Assembly: GCA_964564785.1 (NCBI GenBank)
Contig: CAZMCT010000113.1
Location: 1-13,075, forward strand
Direction: 5' to 3'
Source: CAZMCT01 sp964564785
GTDB lineage: Bacteria > Planctomycetota > Phycisphaerae > UBA1845 > Fen-1342
Length of the DNA stretch: 13,075 nucleotides
Within the stretch, counting starts at the first letter, position 1. The number at the start of each line of letters is the position of its first letter. A program made the translations under genes and the position numbers. The notes under the pieces were generated by a model. It did no database searches. It was not told where the DNA came from and saw only the letters and a list, made by a program, of their open reading frames with translations. Of the stretch, positions 1 through 5,982 are shown one piece after another.

Positions 1-1264
1 CGGCCCGTTTCTGCGACTCCGCCGGCGGCGCTGGCTCGTCGCCCGATTCAGTCGCCACACGGCGAACGGCGGCACGCCCCCACGCCACCGGGGCGCCCGC
101 CGCGGGCGGTTCGGCGGCGACCACGGGCGGCGCGGGCTCCGAGGCCGGACCGACCGCGGTCGGGGGGGCCACCGTTCGACCACCGGTGTCTTTTTCCCCG
201 GTTTGTTCGGCCAGCGGAGCGCCCGCCCGCTCTTCGGCAGCAGGCACAGCCCCCCCGCCGCCGGCGATCACGTTTTGCCCGACCGGCCCCTGCCGCGTCG
301 CGTAGAGCACGTCGCCGGGGTAGGTGACTGACGGCTCTGGACCTTCCGGCGGCGCCCGCCGGCCGGCCGGTCCCAGCGCCGCCGCCAGTGCCTGACCTTG
401 CGCGGCATTGAACTCGATCTGCACGAACACCTGCCCGGGCTCGGCCACCTGGCCGGTCAGAGCGTCGATCGCGGCCGGGATCTCGGCCGGGGCGACGTCG
501 TACACGGCGCTCGCCGCGAACGCGCCGGTCGGCGCGGGCGGTCCCACGGCGGACGGCTCCGGCGTCTCGGCGGCGAGAGACGCGCCCCCGCCGCGCTGGA
601 GGCTCCAGTTGTTCACCAGCGCCAGCACGTTCACGTACTCGCTTGGGGTGTGCGTCTGGACGCGGATGTTCACCTGCGGCCCCGGCGGCTGAACGGCGAT
701 GCAATAGCGAACTGCCTGTCCCGGGGCCGCCTCGGGCAGGAAGGCCAGATCCCCTGCGCCATCGCCATCAGGACTGCCATCGCCGTCCACTTCCATGCGC
801 ATTTCCGCGAACGGCACTTCTTCCGTTTGGGCCGTTATATCGAGCGACGGGAACACCGCGATTGAGCGGTGGCCATCGTGCTCCGCCGTCTCGACCGCTT
901 CCGGCATCTGCTCGGAAAGCGCATTGAAGGTCACCCGCTCGCGGAAACCCTGCCACACGACCGCCACCAGCGCGAGCGCCGCCGCGACCGCACCCAGCGG
1001 CACGAACACGCGCAACAGCCGCGGCCGAGCCGGACCGGTGCTCCGCCGCGCTGCCGCCGCCACCGCGGCCGCCAGCTCGGGCGGGGCCGCGACGCGCGGC
1101 AGACCTGCGAGCTGCGCCCGCACCTCGCGCAGCTCTTCGAGCAGTTGCCGCGCGGCCGGCGACTGTGCCAGCTCGGCTTCGACGGCGCGGACCTGCTCCG
1201 CACTCAGTTCGCCGTCGAGATACGCCGAAAGGTCGGCCAGCCTGTCACGCCCGCGCTCGGTCAA
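1..1264 (-). CDS. Membrane anti-sigma factor, Cys-less N-terminal domain (partial, C-terminus off the left edge)
   Basis: The frame is open from a TTG start at 1264 to base 1, giving 421 visible residues and no stop. An in-frame TGA lies upstream and GAGGA (1271-1275) sits 6 nt before the TTG, so this start is favoured. It overlaps the sigma factor gene by 20 bp, which suggests translational coupling. Residues 9-58 (LADLSAYLDGELS, then a helical stretch) look like the N-terminal domain of ECF anti-sigma factors, which binds and holds the sigma factor. The usual zinc-binding CxxC is replaced by SPAAR (residues 35-39). One membrane span follows at about residues 83-106. The outer part has an Asp/Gly-rich loop (residues 160-172), a short folded-looking segment (VFVQIEFNAAQGQALAAALG, 279-298), then an Ala/Pro/Gly-rich tail. 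Inferred role: it sequesters the neighbouring ECF sigma factor at the membrane until a signal arrives. The family call rests on the domain pattern and the sigma neighbour. Confidence 0.8.
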   Translation of the reverse strand, partial: MTERGRDRLADLSAYLDGELSAEQVRAVEAELAQSPAARQLLEELREVRAQLAGLPRVAAPPELAAAVAAAARRSTGPARPRLLRVFVPLGAVAAALALVAVVWQGFRERVTFNALSEQMPEAVETAEHDGHRSIAVFPSLDITAQTEEVPFAEMRMEVDGDGSPDGDGAGDLAFLPEAAPGQAVRYCIAVQPPGPQVNIRVQTHTPSEYVNVLALVNNWSLQRGGGASLAAETPEPSAVGPPAPTGAFAASAVYDVAPAEIPAAIDALTGQVAEPGQVFVQIEFNAAQGQALAAALGPAGRRAPPEGPEPSVTYPGDVLYATRQGPVGQNVIAGGGGAVPAAEERAGAPLAEQTGEKDTGGRTVAPPTAVGPASEPAPPVVAAEPPAAGAPVAWGRAAVRRVATESGDEPAPPAESQKRA

Positions 1265-1859
1265 GATCCGTCCTCGTGCTCAGCAAGTCGCGCAGCATCA
1301 TCCGCCCGCGGTGAATGCGGCTTTTCACCGTCCCAATCGGCACTTCGAGAATCTCCGCAATCGCCGCATAGTCCAGGTCCTCGATGTCCTTGAGCACCAC
1401 GGCCGCGCGGTACTCCGGCTCAAGCTGCGCCAGGGCCGCCGCGACGCGCTCGCGCAGCTCGGCCCGCTCCGCGGCCGCGCCCGCATCCTCCGTCCCCGCC
1501 GTCACGCGCTCGCCGGCCGGCGTCCCACCGCCTTGCGGGTCGTCCAGCGAGCGCGGCCGGCGACCGGCGGAGCGGCGGTGTGACATGGTCACGTTGAACG
1601 CGATTCGGAACAGCCACGTATAGAAGCTGGCCCGGGTCTCGAATCGCCGCAGGCCCTCGAACGCCTTCATGAACGCCGTCTGGGCGAGGTCCGCTGCATC
1701 CGTCGGGTCGTGGCACATCCGGTAACATGCGTTGTAAATCCGATCCTGATATCGCACCACCAGCGCATCGAACGCCGCCCGGACCCCGCTCTGCGCCTGG
1801 CGCACCAGTTCGACGTCCGACGGCTGGTCGGGGGCGGAGCGGTTCACGCGATCTGTCAC
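1245..1859 (-). CDS. ECF-family RNA polymerase sigma factor
   Basis: This 204-residue protein has the usual ECF layout. Region 2 lies at about residues 26-95, with YQDRIYNACYRM and, in the promoter-melting part, RASFYTWLFRIAFN. An Ala/Gly/Glu-rich linker follows (about 100-135). Region 4 (about 138-192) has ALAQLEPEYRAAVVLKDIEDL followed by the helix-turn-helix YAAIAEILEVPIGTVKSRIHRGR, which contacts the -35 element. It directs RNA polymerase to a small stress-type regulon. The start is GTG at 1859. No Shine-Dalgarno sequence precedes it, but a GGGAAC-N16-CGTC promoter-like pair ends 7 nt upstream, so the mRNA may be leaderless and autoregulated. The downstream gene encodes a membrane anti-sigma factor and overlaps it by 20 bp. 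The ECF subgroup cannot be assigned by eye. Confidence 0.93.
   Translation of the reverse strand: MTDRVNRSAPDQPSDVELVRQAQSGVRAAFDALVVRYQDRIYNACYRMCHDPTDAADLAQTAFMKAFEGLRRFETRASFYTWLFRIAFNVTMSHRRSAGRRPRSLDDPQGGGTPAGERVTAGTEDAGAAAERAELRERVAAALAQLEPEYRAAVVLKDIEDLDYAAIAEILEVPIGTVKSRIHRGRMMLRDLLSTRTDLDRARA
1271..1275 (-). promoter_or_regulatory. Ribosome-binding site deciding the TTG start of the anti-sigma gene
   Basis: GAGGA on the minus strand lies 6 nt before the TTG at 1264, inside the 3' end of the sigma gene. The next upstream in-frame codon that matters is a TGA stop, so this is the only well-placed start for the anti-sigma frame. Confidence 0.6.
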
Positions 1860-1866
1860 CGGATTG

Positions 1867-1892
1867 GACGCCGCGGCGTCACCCGGGTTCCC
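1867..1892 (-). promoter_or_regulatory. Candidate ECF-type autoregulatory promoter of the sigma factor gene
   Basis: On the minus strand GGGAAC (1887-1892) and CGTC (1867-1870) are separated so that GGAAC-N16-CGTC is exact. This matches the general -35/-10 form of many ECF sigma factor promoters. Only 7 nt separate CGTC from the GTG start, so transcription would begin at or next to the start codon. The -10 part also lies inside a perfect 14-bp palindrome (1867-1880). ECF genes often activate themselves, which fits. The GC-rich background makes chance matches possible. Confidence 0.5.
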
Positions 1893-2018
1893 GCGAACGG
1901 CCGCGATTCCGGGCGCGGGGCATGATAATTGCCCGGCGGGCGGTCCGGGAAGTCAAAAGCCGGGCCCGGTGACGGGACGTTAGCGCACGACGGCCGGGGC
2001 GGCCTCGCCGCCGCAGTC

Positions 2019-2032
2019 GGCGCCGCGGCGCC
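2019..2032. repeat. 14-bp perfect palindrome, related to the one at 1867-1880
   Basis: GGCGCCGCGGCGCC reads the same on both strands. It shares the 10-bp core CGCCGCGGCG with the palindrome GACGCCGCGGCGTC at 1867-1880, which overlaps the proposed sigma promoter. Both lie in the 224-bp gap between the sigma gene and the upstream membrane-protein gene. They could be paired operator sites or simple GC-rich coincidence. Confidence 0.35.
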
Positions 2033-2083
2033 ATGCGTACGGGCCGCCGGTCCGGATCCGCGGGCCCCCGAACCGGCCCGGTT

Positions 2084-2497
2084 TCAGGGCAGCGGCGTCC
2101 CGAAGATGCGGCGGCATAACTGGTCGAGCTCGATGTACGGCACCTGCTCGTTGAACCGGCGGGCGGCGGCGATCCCCTGCGCCAGGTTGCCCGGCGAAAG
2201 CAGCAGGCAGGCGGGGTGCGGCAGCCGACTGGCCACCGCCAGCGTCCGCAGCAGATCGACGTCGCGGTACGGGATGCGCAGCCGCCGCGCCAGGCCGACG
2301 AAATACTCGACCGGCTCGGGAACCGTCACCGTCGGTGACCGGCGCACCAGGCGGCTGAGCACGAACGCCAGCCCGAGCAGGGCCGCCGCAATCCACAGCA
2401 CCAGTTGGAAATCCAGATTCGCTCCGTGCTGCACGAAACCTTGGCGCAGCGCGCGAATCGCTTCCTCCTGATTGACCTGGGCGAGCACCAACGTCAC
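2084..2497 (-). CDS. Small single-span membrane protein of unknown function, coupled to the HEAT-like protein
   Basis: The product is 137 residues from a GTG at 2497. The GTG overlaps the stop of the upstream HEAT-like gene in a GTGA arrangement and is preceded by GGAGG with a 7-nt gap, which fixes the start. A short polar N-terminus is followed by one strong membrane span (about residues 32-51, QLVLWIAAALLGLAFVLSRL) and RR, suggesting a cytoplasmic C-terminal domain. That domain (about 61-137) has an amphipathic helical pattern with YFVGLARRLRIPYRDVDLL and HPACLLLSPGNLAQGI. It loosely resembles the helical segment found before PilZ domains in some membrane PilZ proteins, but no PilZ domain is present and I would not name it on that basis. 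Coupled translation suggests it works with, and perhaps anchors, the HEAT-like protein. Confidence 0.75.
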   Translation of the reverse strand: MTLVLAQVNQEEAIRALRQGFVQHGANLDFQLVLWIAAALLGLAFVLSRLVRRSPTVTVPEPVEYFVGLARRLRIPYRDVDLLRTLAVASRLPHPACLLLSPGNLAQGIAAARRFNEQVPYIELDQLCRRIFGTPLP

Positions 2498-3657
2498 GGC
2501 AGCACCTCCGCCGCGGCGGCCGGCGCCAGGCCCCACGTGTGGCCGGCGGGAAACCGACCGGCCAGATACCAGCGGGCGAAGTAGCCCAGCGGCGACTTCT
2601 GCGCGGCCAGGGAACCGAGGATGCGAGCGGCCGCCGGCGTGCCGAGCGCGGCGAGGGCGTAGACGGCGGCGCGGCGGACCTCGGGAAACGGAGCCGCCAG
2701 CCAGAGCTGCAACAGGCGGATTCGCTCCGCGTCGGGCAGCGCCAACTCGGCAATCCAGAATGGCACGCGGGCCTTGGCCGCGCGCGGCAGACTCTCCAGC
2801 CACGGCCGCAGCGCCGCCAGCCATCCCTGACCATCGAGGTAGTGCAAGGCGCTGGCGATGGCCGGGTCCGCAAGCAGGTCCGTGTGCTCGAGCAGGGCCA
2901 GCAGCTCGCTTCGGTCTCTCCAGCGGTTCAGCAGCTCGACGGCCGCGCGGCGCCACGCCGGCCGCCCCAGCGCCAGCATCAGAAAGCCGGCCAGTCGCGG
3001 GTGGTTCCAAGATTCGAGTCGTTCGGTGACCGCGTAGGCGCTTTGCGCGCGGCGGGGCGACAGCGTCTCCCATAGCGGTTCACCGAGCTCGCGCGCGAAC
3101 CAGAGGCACAACTGGATGACGTCCAGTTGCAGATGGACGTCGAAGGTGCGCAGCGCTTCGCGCAGCGCGGCCACCATCCGCGACCGGTCTCCGGGGCCGG
3201 GACGTGGGCAGCCGGGGCGAGGCAGCCGCGAATCCTCGTCCACCAGCAGGTACTCCGCCAGGGCCCGCAGCGCGAGCGCGGCCTGCTCGCGCACGTCGCT
3301 CGACCGGTCGCACAGGCATTCCACGATTGACGAAGCGAGGTGCGGGTCCGGCTGCTCGGTGAGCCAGCGCAGCGTGTTGCGTCGGGCCGCCGACGTCTCC
3401 GACCGCAACGCGACGGTCACGGCCGCACGCAATAGGGGGCGATCCGCGTCCAGTTGCTGGCGCACGTCCAGCGTGATGCGGTCGTGATGGGCGACCAGCC
3501 CGGCCCAGGCCGTGTCGCGCCGGCGGGCCAGCAGGAGGCCCGCGATCCGCACCAGGTACGGCGGCTCCGCGTGCGCGAGGCCCGCGCCGAGAACCGCGTC
3601 GGCCTGCGGGCTCTGGTCGGCGGCGAGCAGGTTGTAGTAGGTCTCGACCGGGAGCAT
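2494..3657 (-). CDS. HEAT-like repeat protein of unknown function
   Basis: The product is 387 residues from an ATG at 3657. Most of it is helical and Leu/Ala/Arg-rich. Recognisable HEAT-like pairs include SDVREQAALALRALAEYL (about 120-137) and PEVRRAAVYALAALGTPAA (about 325-343), with degenerate helical repeats between them. There is no signal peptide and no catalytic motif, so a protein-binding scaffold is the likely role. A Pro/Gly/Arg-rich loop (about 144-160) interrupts the repeats. The same frame stays open a further 846 bp upstream, through the complement of pyrD, but that stretch is a shadow of pyrD, and MLPVETYYNLL looks like a natural N-terminus. No clear Shine-Dalgarno sequence precedes this ATG, so the start is less certain than the gene. 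It is transcribed divergently from pyrD and overlaps the next membrane-protein gene by 4 bp. Confidence 0.8.
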   Translation of the reverse strand: MLPVETYYNLLAADQSPQADAVLGAGLAHAEPPYLVRIAGLLLARRRDTAWAGLVAHHDRITLDVRQQLDADRPLLRAAVTVALRSETSAARRNTLRWLTEQPDPHLASSIVECLCDRSSDVREQAALALRALAEYLLVDEDSRLPRPGCPRPGPGDRSRMVAALREALRTFDVHLQLDVIQLCLWFARELGEPLWETLSPRRAQSAYAVTERLESWNHPRLAGFLMLALGRPAWRRAAVELLNRWRDRSELLALLEHTDLLADPAIASALHYLDGQGWLAALRPWLESLPRAAKARVPFWIAELALPDAERIRLLQLWLAAPFPEVRRAAVYALAALGTPAAARILGSLAAQKSPLGYFARWYLAGRFPAGHTWGLAPAAAAEVLP

Positions 3658-3759
3658 GTTTTTATCGGCTGGCGCCGCTGCTCGCGTGCGCGTGCCGTGT
3701 CGGCCGTGCACGCTGCGGTTTTCATCGGCCCGAACCGTCCGCGGCGTGACTGGGGCGTG

Positions 3760-3788
3760 TTGACAGGCGGGACGCGGCGCACGATTCT
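3760..3788 (+). promoter_or_regulatory. Candidate housekeeping promoter of pyrD (leaderless geometry)
   Basis: A perfect TTGACA (3760-3765) is followed by exactly 17 bp and then GATTCT (3783-3788), a weak -10 match. Seven bases separate the -10 from the pyrD ATG at 3796, so the start codon would lie at or next to the transcription start. The absence of a good Shine-Dalgarno sequence before that ATG fits a leaderless mRNA. Confidence 0.5.
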
Positions 3789-3795
3789 GGCCGGC

Positions 3796-4797
3796 ATGCC
3801 CCCGTCTGACGCACCCGACCCGCGCCTGGCGACCGACCTGGCCGGCCTCACGCTGCGTACGCCCGTGCTCACCGCGTCCGGGACGTGCGGTTATGGGCCG
3901 GAGTACGCGGGCCTGCTCGACTACGCCCGGCTGGGCGGGTTCACCACCAAGAGCGTGACGGTCGAGGAGCGCGCGGGCAACGAGCCGCAGCGCGTGGTCG
4001 AGGTCCGCGCCGGCGTGCTGAATGCGATCGGCCTGGCGAATGTCGGCCTCCACCGCTTCCTGGCGGAGAAAGTACCATTCATTCGAACGATGCCGACCGT
4101 AGTGTTGGTCAACGTCGCAGGGCACCGGGTCGAGGACTATGTCGAGGTCGCGGCGGCGCTCGACGCGGAGCCGGCCATCGCGGGCATCGAGCTGAACGTC
4201 TCGTGTCCGAACGTCGCCGACGGGCTGATGTTCGGGACGGATCCGCAATTGCTGCGGCGCGTGACCGAGGCGGTGCGCGGCGTGCTGCGGCGGGCGAAGC
4301 TGGTCGTGAAGCTCTCGCCCAACGTGACGGATATCGCCCTCATGGCCCGGGCCGCGATCGACGGCGGAGCCCAGGCCCTGTCGCTCATCAACACGTATGT
4401 GGGGCTGAGCATCGATCCGCGTACCTGGCGGCCGCGGCTGGCGAACGTCACGGGCGGGCTGAGCGGGCCGGCCATCAGGCCGCTGGCGCTGTACGCGGTG
4501 CACCGGGTATATCGGACGGTCGCCCGCGCGGCGGGAATTCCGATCATCGGGATGGGCGGCGTGCAGACGGTGGACGACGCGGTCGAGTTCTTCCTGGCGG
4601 GAGCGTCAGCGGTCGCGGTCGGCACGGGGCTGTTCCTGGATCCGGCGCTGCCGACGAAGATCGCGGCCGGCCTGGCCGAATACGTCACGGCGCGGGGGCT
4701 CAAGAACGTCGGCGAGTTGACCGGCCGGCTGGAGCTGCCGCCCGCGAACGCCGTCCCCGCCCTGACGTCCCCGTCCGCGGGCGCGGCGGCGCAGTGA
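3796..4797 (+). CDS. pyrD: Dihydroorotate dehydrogenase, class 1B-type
   Basis: This 333-residue protein oxidises dihydroorotate to orotate in pyrimidine synthesis, using FMN in a TIM barrel. It has the class 1B N-terminal pattern LTASGTCGYGPEY (25-37), the FMN-contacting FTTKSVT (49-55), VLNAIGLANVG (74-84), LVNVAGH (104-110) and IELNVSCPNV (131-140). Cys137 in the last is the catalytic base typical of class 1 enzymes; class 2 enzymes use Ser. LSLINTYVG (195-203), GGLSGPAIRP (220-229) and the phosphate-binding IIGMGGV (250-256) complete the fold. The C-terminus extends about 20 Ala/Pro-rich residues beyond the usual end. ATG at 3796 is chosen because homologues begin just before the ATDLAGL-like segment; the longer open frame upstream is not protein-like. 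Class 1B enzymes normally pair with PyrK, but no pyrK is in the window. Confidence 0.94.
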   Translation: MPPSDAPDPRLATDLAGLTLRTPVLTASGTCGYGPEYAGLLDYARLGGFTTKSVTVEERAGNEPQRVVEVRAGVLNAIGLANVGLHRFLAEKVPFIRTMPTVVLVNVAGHRVEDYVEVAAALDAEPAIAGIELNVSCPNVADGLMFGTDPQLLRRVTEAVRGVLRRAKLVVKLSPNVTDIALMARAAIDGGAQALSLINTYVGLSIDPRTWRPRLANVTGGLSGPAIRPLALYAVHRVYRTVARAAGIPIIGMGGVQTVDDAVEFFLAGASAVAVGTGLFLDPALPTKIAAGLAEYVTARGLKNVGELTGRLELPPANAVPALTSPSAGAAAQ

Positions 4798-4831
4798 GCG
4801 GCGGCGGTCCGTCTCCTGGGCCGCGGAAGCA

Positions 4832-4887
4832 GGAGAAACGGGTGACTGTCCCGACCGCCGGAGAAATAGGTGACCGTCCCGACCGCC
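4832..4887 (+). repeat. Two tandem copies of a 28-bp repeat
   Basis: Units 4832-4859 and 4860-4887 are directly adjacent and match at 25 of 28 positions. The first contains GGTGACTGTCCCGACCGCC. The core GGTGAC(T/C)GTCCC resembles a dispersed intergenic motif (the GGGACAGTCACC type) that I associate with REP-like elements and IS200-type transposases in various genomes, but that link is from memory. The repeat lies between pyrD and the glutathione peroxidase gene. Confidence 0.7.
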
Positions 4888-4975
4888 CAAACGTCCGAAC
4901 GCCCCGAGTGGCCGGGTTGGGCAGAATGCGGGTCGAAGGCTCGGTACTTGGGAAATCTCTGCTCAGGAGGAAATC

Positions 4976-5662
4976 ATGCGCAAGTCGATTCGCCTGCTCG
5001 TCGTCGTTGTACCGGTCACTGTCACACTGGCCCTGGCCCAGAACCAGCCGCCACCGCAGAAACCACTCATGCCGCAGAGTCAGCCGGCCCAGGAAAAGCC
5101 GACGTCACAGCCGCCAGCGCCGGACCTTCCGAGCAGCCCGCTCGACTTCGTGATGAAGACCATCGACGGAAAGGAGTTCGCGCTGGACAGCTACCGCGGC
5201 GACGTGGTCCTGATCGTGAACGTCGCCTCCAAGTGCGGCAACACACCGCAATACGTGCAACTCGAGCAGCTCTACAAGAAATACAAGGACCGCGGGCTGC
5301 GCATCGCGGCGTTCCCGGCGAACAACTTCCGCGGCCAGGAGCCGGGCAGGAACGAGGAGATCAAGCAGTTCTGCCAGGACCAGTACGGCGTGACGTTCGA
5401 CCTCTTCGCGAAGATCTCGGTCAAGGGCGAAGATCAGGCGAAGCTGTACCAGTACCTCACGTCGAAGGAAAAAAACGGCGAATTCGGCGGCGAGATTGCG
5501 TGGAACTTCACGAAGTTCCTGGTCGGCCGCGACGGCAAGGTGATCGCGCGCTTTGAGCCGAAAGTCAGGCCGGATGATCCCGACGTGGTGAAGGCCGTGG
5601 AGGCCGCGCTCGCCGCGCCGAAGCCGGGCCGCAGCAAGCCCAGGGCGACGGACGGGAAGTAG
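4976..5662 (+). CDS. Exported glutathione peroxidase-like thiol peroxidase
   Basis: The product is 228 residues, longer than the roughly 160-residue cytoplasmic family members. The extra length is an N-terminal signal peptide (about 1-21, a hydrophobic run ending ALA), a Pro/Gln-rich linker (about 22-55) and a basic C-terminal tail. The peroxidase domain has VNVASKCGNTPQY, with peroxidatic Cys87; FPANNFRGQEPG, with Gln121; and IAWNFTKFLV, with Trp176 and Asn177. These make up the catalytic tetrad. Cys133 in QFCQDQYGVTF sits where thioredoxin-dependent members carry the resolving cysteine, so thioredoxin-like proteins are more likely reductants than glutathione. It reduces hydrogen or lipid peroxides, here probably outside the cytoplasmic membrane. 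AGGAGG lies 7 nt before the ATG, fixing the start. The upstream gene pyrD is 178 bp away, so it is probably transcribed separately. Confidence 0.92.
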   Translation: MRKSIRLLVVVVPVTVTLALAQNQPPPQKPLMPQSQPAQEKPTSQPPAPDLPSSPLDFVMKTIDGKEFALDSYRGDVVLIVNVASKCGNTPQYVQLEQLYKKYKDRGLRIAAFPANNFRGQEPGRNEEIKQFCQDQYGVTFDLFAKISVKGEDQAKLYQYLTSKEKNGEFGGEIAWNFTKFLVGRDGKVIARFEPKVRPDDPDVVKAVEAALAAPKPGRSKPRATDGK

Positions 5663-5714
5663 TTGCCCGCAGAATCTCCACACTGCAAGGAGGGCTGGAC
5701 GAGGTCCGTGGGCT

Positions 5715-5876
5715 GCCGAACTTCTTCCGCCAGCGGTAGTCGGTCCGGTTGGTCACGCGCAGCTCCCGGTTCACCTGCGGCATGGCGCGGCCCCGGGCCA
5801 GCTCCACCTCCGCCTGCCGCAACTTGGCCAAGATCGGCTCGGGCGCGCGCTTACCCTTCACGGCTCTGCCTCCCAT
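5715..5876 (-). pseudogene. Fragment of an IS3-family transposase OrfA
   Basis: From ATG at 5876 about 54 residues read MGGRAVKGKRAPEPILAKLR, then QAEVELARGRAMPQV and VTNRTDYRWRKKFG. This is the pattern of the N-terminal helix-turn-helix of IS3-type OrfA proteins, which normally reads like (E)QIxAKLREAEVxLxxG...TxxTYYRWRKxYGG. After KKFG the similarity stops. The leucine-zipper part, OrfB and terminal inverted repeats are not visible, so it is a remnant and not an active element. It lies just downstream of fabG, on the same strand, in the gap before the convergent glutathione peroxidase gene. Confidence 0.7.
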
Positions 5877-5962
5877 CCACGCCCAATCGGCTGCTAATCC
5901 TAACGTCCCAGCTGGACTCGTTTATGGGGGGCAGGTCAGTCCCACGCTGCGCGAAGCGGACG

Positions 5963-5977
5963 GTCCGCACAGCGGAC
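5963..5977 (-). repeat. Hairpin just downstream of the fabG stop
   Basis: GTCCGC-TGT-GCGGAC forms a perfect 6-bp stem beginning one base after the fabG stop codon. No U-run follows, so it is not a standard intrinsic terminator; it may stabilise the mRNA 3' end. The left arm is part of an 11-nt sequence also present at the rpmF stop. Confidence 0.5.
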
Positions 5978-5982
5978 GCTAC
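5972..5982 (-). repeat. 11-nt sequence spanning the fabG stop, shared with the rpmF stop
   Basis: GTAGCGTCCGC includes the TAG stop of fabG. The same 11 bases occur at 9766-9776 around the rpmF stop, in the same register relative to TAG. Confidence 0.5.

Noticed and set aside
48..704. Arg-rich open frame on the minus strand within the left-edge gene
   Set aside because: It is a frame-shifted shadow of the anti-sigma gene. The true frame is open to the window edge, starts in coupling with the sigma gene and has a membrane span.
3454..3795. N-terminal extension of PyrD to 447 residues
   Set aside because: The extra 114 residues are antisense to the HEAT-like gene and the intergenic gap, and family members begin near 3796.
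3658..4503. Upstream extension of the HEAT-like frame (669 residues in total)
   Set aside because: The added part is antisense to pyrD and not protein-like; the repeat protein starts naturally at MLPVETYY.
5963..5977. Hairpin after fabG as an intrinsic terminator
   Set aside because: No T-run follows on the minus strand; only the stem is supported.
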